From NCBI GenBank assembly GCA_029210325.1, contig JARGPU010000003.1:1-64000 (forward strand): DNA of 64,000 nt, given 5' to 3'. Position numbers and translations under genes: made by a program. A model generated the notes under the pieces. The model did no database searches. It saw only the letters and a program-made list of their open reading frames with translations, and was not told the DNA's origin. Shown piece after piece: positions 63,055-64,000 of the stretch. Source of the stretch: Alcanivoracaceae bacterium (GTDB lineage: Bacteria > Pseudomonadota > Gammaproteobacteria > Pseudomonadales > Alcanivoracaceae). The first letter of the stretch is position 1, and each line of letters opens with the position of its first letter.

Positions 63055-64000
63055 ATGAAAATAACGGGCACAGACAGGAGAGAGCTGCGTTTCCCTCGAA
63101 CGGTTCTGGAGCCTATCCGGCATGTTCTGGGTAGCCAGGCTCCCGGGGTGTCCTTTGACGACCTACTCAATCACCTCGGTACCACGCCCGAACAGTTCGA
63201 TGATCCGGCGTTTACCGTCGATGGCGAGCAGTTGTATGGGTTGTTCATGTGGCTCCGGGATAACACTGAGGGGCAGATTTCCCTGAAGGGCTGGATAAGC
63301 CACTTCTCTGCAACCAGCGCGGGTCTGGCTGGTATGGCAGCACTCAGTGCCGGCAATGTGCGTGAGTCGTTACTGGTGGCGGTGCGCTACCTGCCTCTGC
63401 TGGTGCCAGTGATGCGGGCAACTCTGACTGAGGAACCATCGCAGGTACGCTTCTCTCTTGAGATGACTACCGATATGGGGGAAATGAATCGTTTTCTGCT
63501 GGAAATAGTTACCGCCGCCGTTCATATCATTTCCAAGGATGTGATGTCAGAGGAGGTGCCGCGGGTGATCCATTTCACCCATGGCTACGGTGACGGCAGC
63601 AGGGCGGAAAAGCGCCGTCGAGATCTAGAGGAAGTCTTTGCCGCCCGGGTTGTTTTCAATAGTTACTTCAACGGCATGGAGGGGCGCACGCAAGATCTGA
63701 GTGTGATGACTCGAAGCCCTAACGACGCCACCTTCAGTGCAGTGAAGCGGATACTGGAAGATGAGCTGTCCATCGGCAATGGCGCCATGTCCTTTGCCAC
63801 GGTGGTGCATCACGAACTGGTCAAACTGGCTAATGCAGGTAAGTACCCGTCGCTGGAAGAGTTTGCCGATCGCATGAATATGTCGCCGAGAACGCTGGTG
63901 CGAAAGCTCGGCAAAGAGGACACATCGTTCAAAAGCATCACCAATGAAGTCTGGTTAAGGTTGGCAAAAGAGCTACTGCTTAAAACCCGTTATTCGATCA
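63055..64000 (+). CDS. AraC-family regulator, 3' end cut off by window edge
   Basis: The frame gives 315 residues before the window ends: ligand domain with WISHFSATSAGLAGMAALSAGNVRESLLVAVRYLPLL and the first helix-turn-helix EEFADRMNMSPRTLVRKLGKED. The second, C-terminal helix-turn-helix is missing beyond 64000. It is the fourth AraC regulator of this type in the window and divergent from the lipase; a GAACA-CT-TGTTC repeat (62953-62964) lies between them. The ribosome-binding site of the ATG at 63055 is poor, so the start is uncertain. The track shows no ORF because the frame is open at the edge. Confidence 0.85.
   Translation, partial: MKITGTDRRELRFPRTVLEPIRHVLGSQAPGVSFDDLLNHLGTTPEQFDDPAFTVDGEQLYGLFMWLRDNTEGQISLKGWISHFSATSAGLAGMAALSAGNVRESLLVAVRYLPLLVPVMRATLTEEPSQVRFSLEMTTDMGEMNRFLLEIVTAAVHIISKDVMSEEVPRVIHFTHGYGDGSRAEKRRRDLEEVFAARVVFNSYFNGMEGRTQDLSVMTRSPNDATFSAVKRILEDELSIGNGAMSFATVVHHELVKLANAGKYPSLEEFADRMNMSPRTLVRKLGKEDTSFKSITNEVWLRLAKELLLKTRYSI

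Overview
The window reads as chromosomal DNA of a marine, hydrocarbon-degrading gammaproteobacterium, most like Alcanivorax and its relatives. Supporting genes are a complete AlkB alkane monooxygenase beside an AraC-family regulator, a GMC alcohol dehydrogenase, electron-transfer flavoprotein genes (etfBA plus ETF-quinone oxidoreductase), a secreted lipase, two ferritin-like 'metal-dependent hydrolases', four AraC regulators of the OruR/ArgR type, and gammaproteobacterial housekeeping genes (cobB, rhlE, hemH, ygiQ, selO, mltB type). The genus is an inference; no rRNA is present. I see no prophage, IS element or CRISPR array.

Layout. 0-3.5 kb: 3' part of a class I DAHP synthase gene (-), cobB (-), a small unknown gene and a GNAT-nitrilase fusion (+). 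3.5-7.4 kb: ETF-QO (-) divergent from etfBA (+), with a PsrA-type palindrome next to a good -10/-35 pair between them. 7.4-11.7 kb: a PQQ-type aldose dehydrogenase lipoprotein, then an MscS channel overlapping a polytopic AAA+ ATPase gene. 11.8-13.9 kb: tRNA-Thr(CGT) with promoter and terminator, a small Cys-containing protein, and rhlE. 13.9-19.4 kb: the SOS mutagenesis cassette imuA-imuB-dnaE2 (-) behind a perfect LexA box.

20.9-34.5 kb is the most unusual region: seven tightly packed genes that look like a complete trans-envelope electron route. They encode (1) a soluble FAD/NAD(P) oxidoreductase fused to two cyclic-nucleotide-binding domains and a four-cluster ferredoxin domain; (2) a membrane protein with two H-x13-H helices for two b-type haems; (3) an FHA domain, one membrane span and a periplasmic ten-haem cytochrome; (4) a lipoprotein with two GlcG/HbpS domains; (5) a predicted outer-membrane beta-barrel; (6) a 1254-residue ten-haem cytochrome with an LVIVD beta-propeller; (7) a c554-like five-haem cytochrome. 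Together they carry 25 predicted c-haem sites. Two start codons overlap the previous stop (TTGA, ATGA), and the operon ends in a terminator lying inside the convergent ygiQ gene. I infer a regulated porin-cytochrome-like conduit, distinct in gene content from MtrCAB.

34.5-48 kb: ygiQ, an unknown gene behind a CRP-like site, a divergent metal-dependent hydrolase/AraC pair around a perfect palindrome, a lipoprotein, hemH, an EamA transporter, a ClsC-like phospholipase D, a small membrane protein, a periplasmic solute-binding protein and a lytic transglycosylase. 47-56 kb: AraC/alkB with a palindrome between them, a c-type cytochrome, selO, a lipoprotein, an OmpA-family protein, and a second AraC/metal-dependent hydrolase divergent pair. 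56-64 kb: GMC oxidoreductase, an SRPBCC protein, a membrane-anchored linalool dehydratase/isomerase-like protein with both active-site cysteines, a small membrane partner, an unknown anchored protein plus lipase pair, and a truncated AraC regulator at the right edge.

Logic: alkane and lipid breakdown (AlkB, GMC dehydrogenase, lipase, ETF system) feeds reducing equivalents to the membrane. The seven-gene redox operon may dispose of, or take up, electrons across the envelope, gated by cyclic nucleotide and phosphopeptide inputs.
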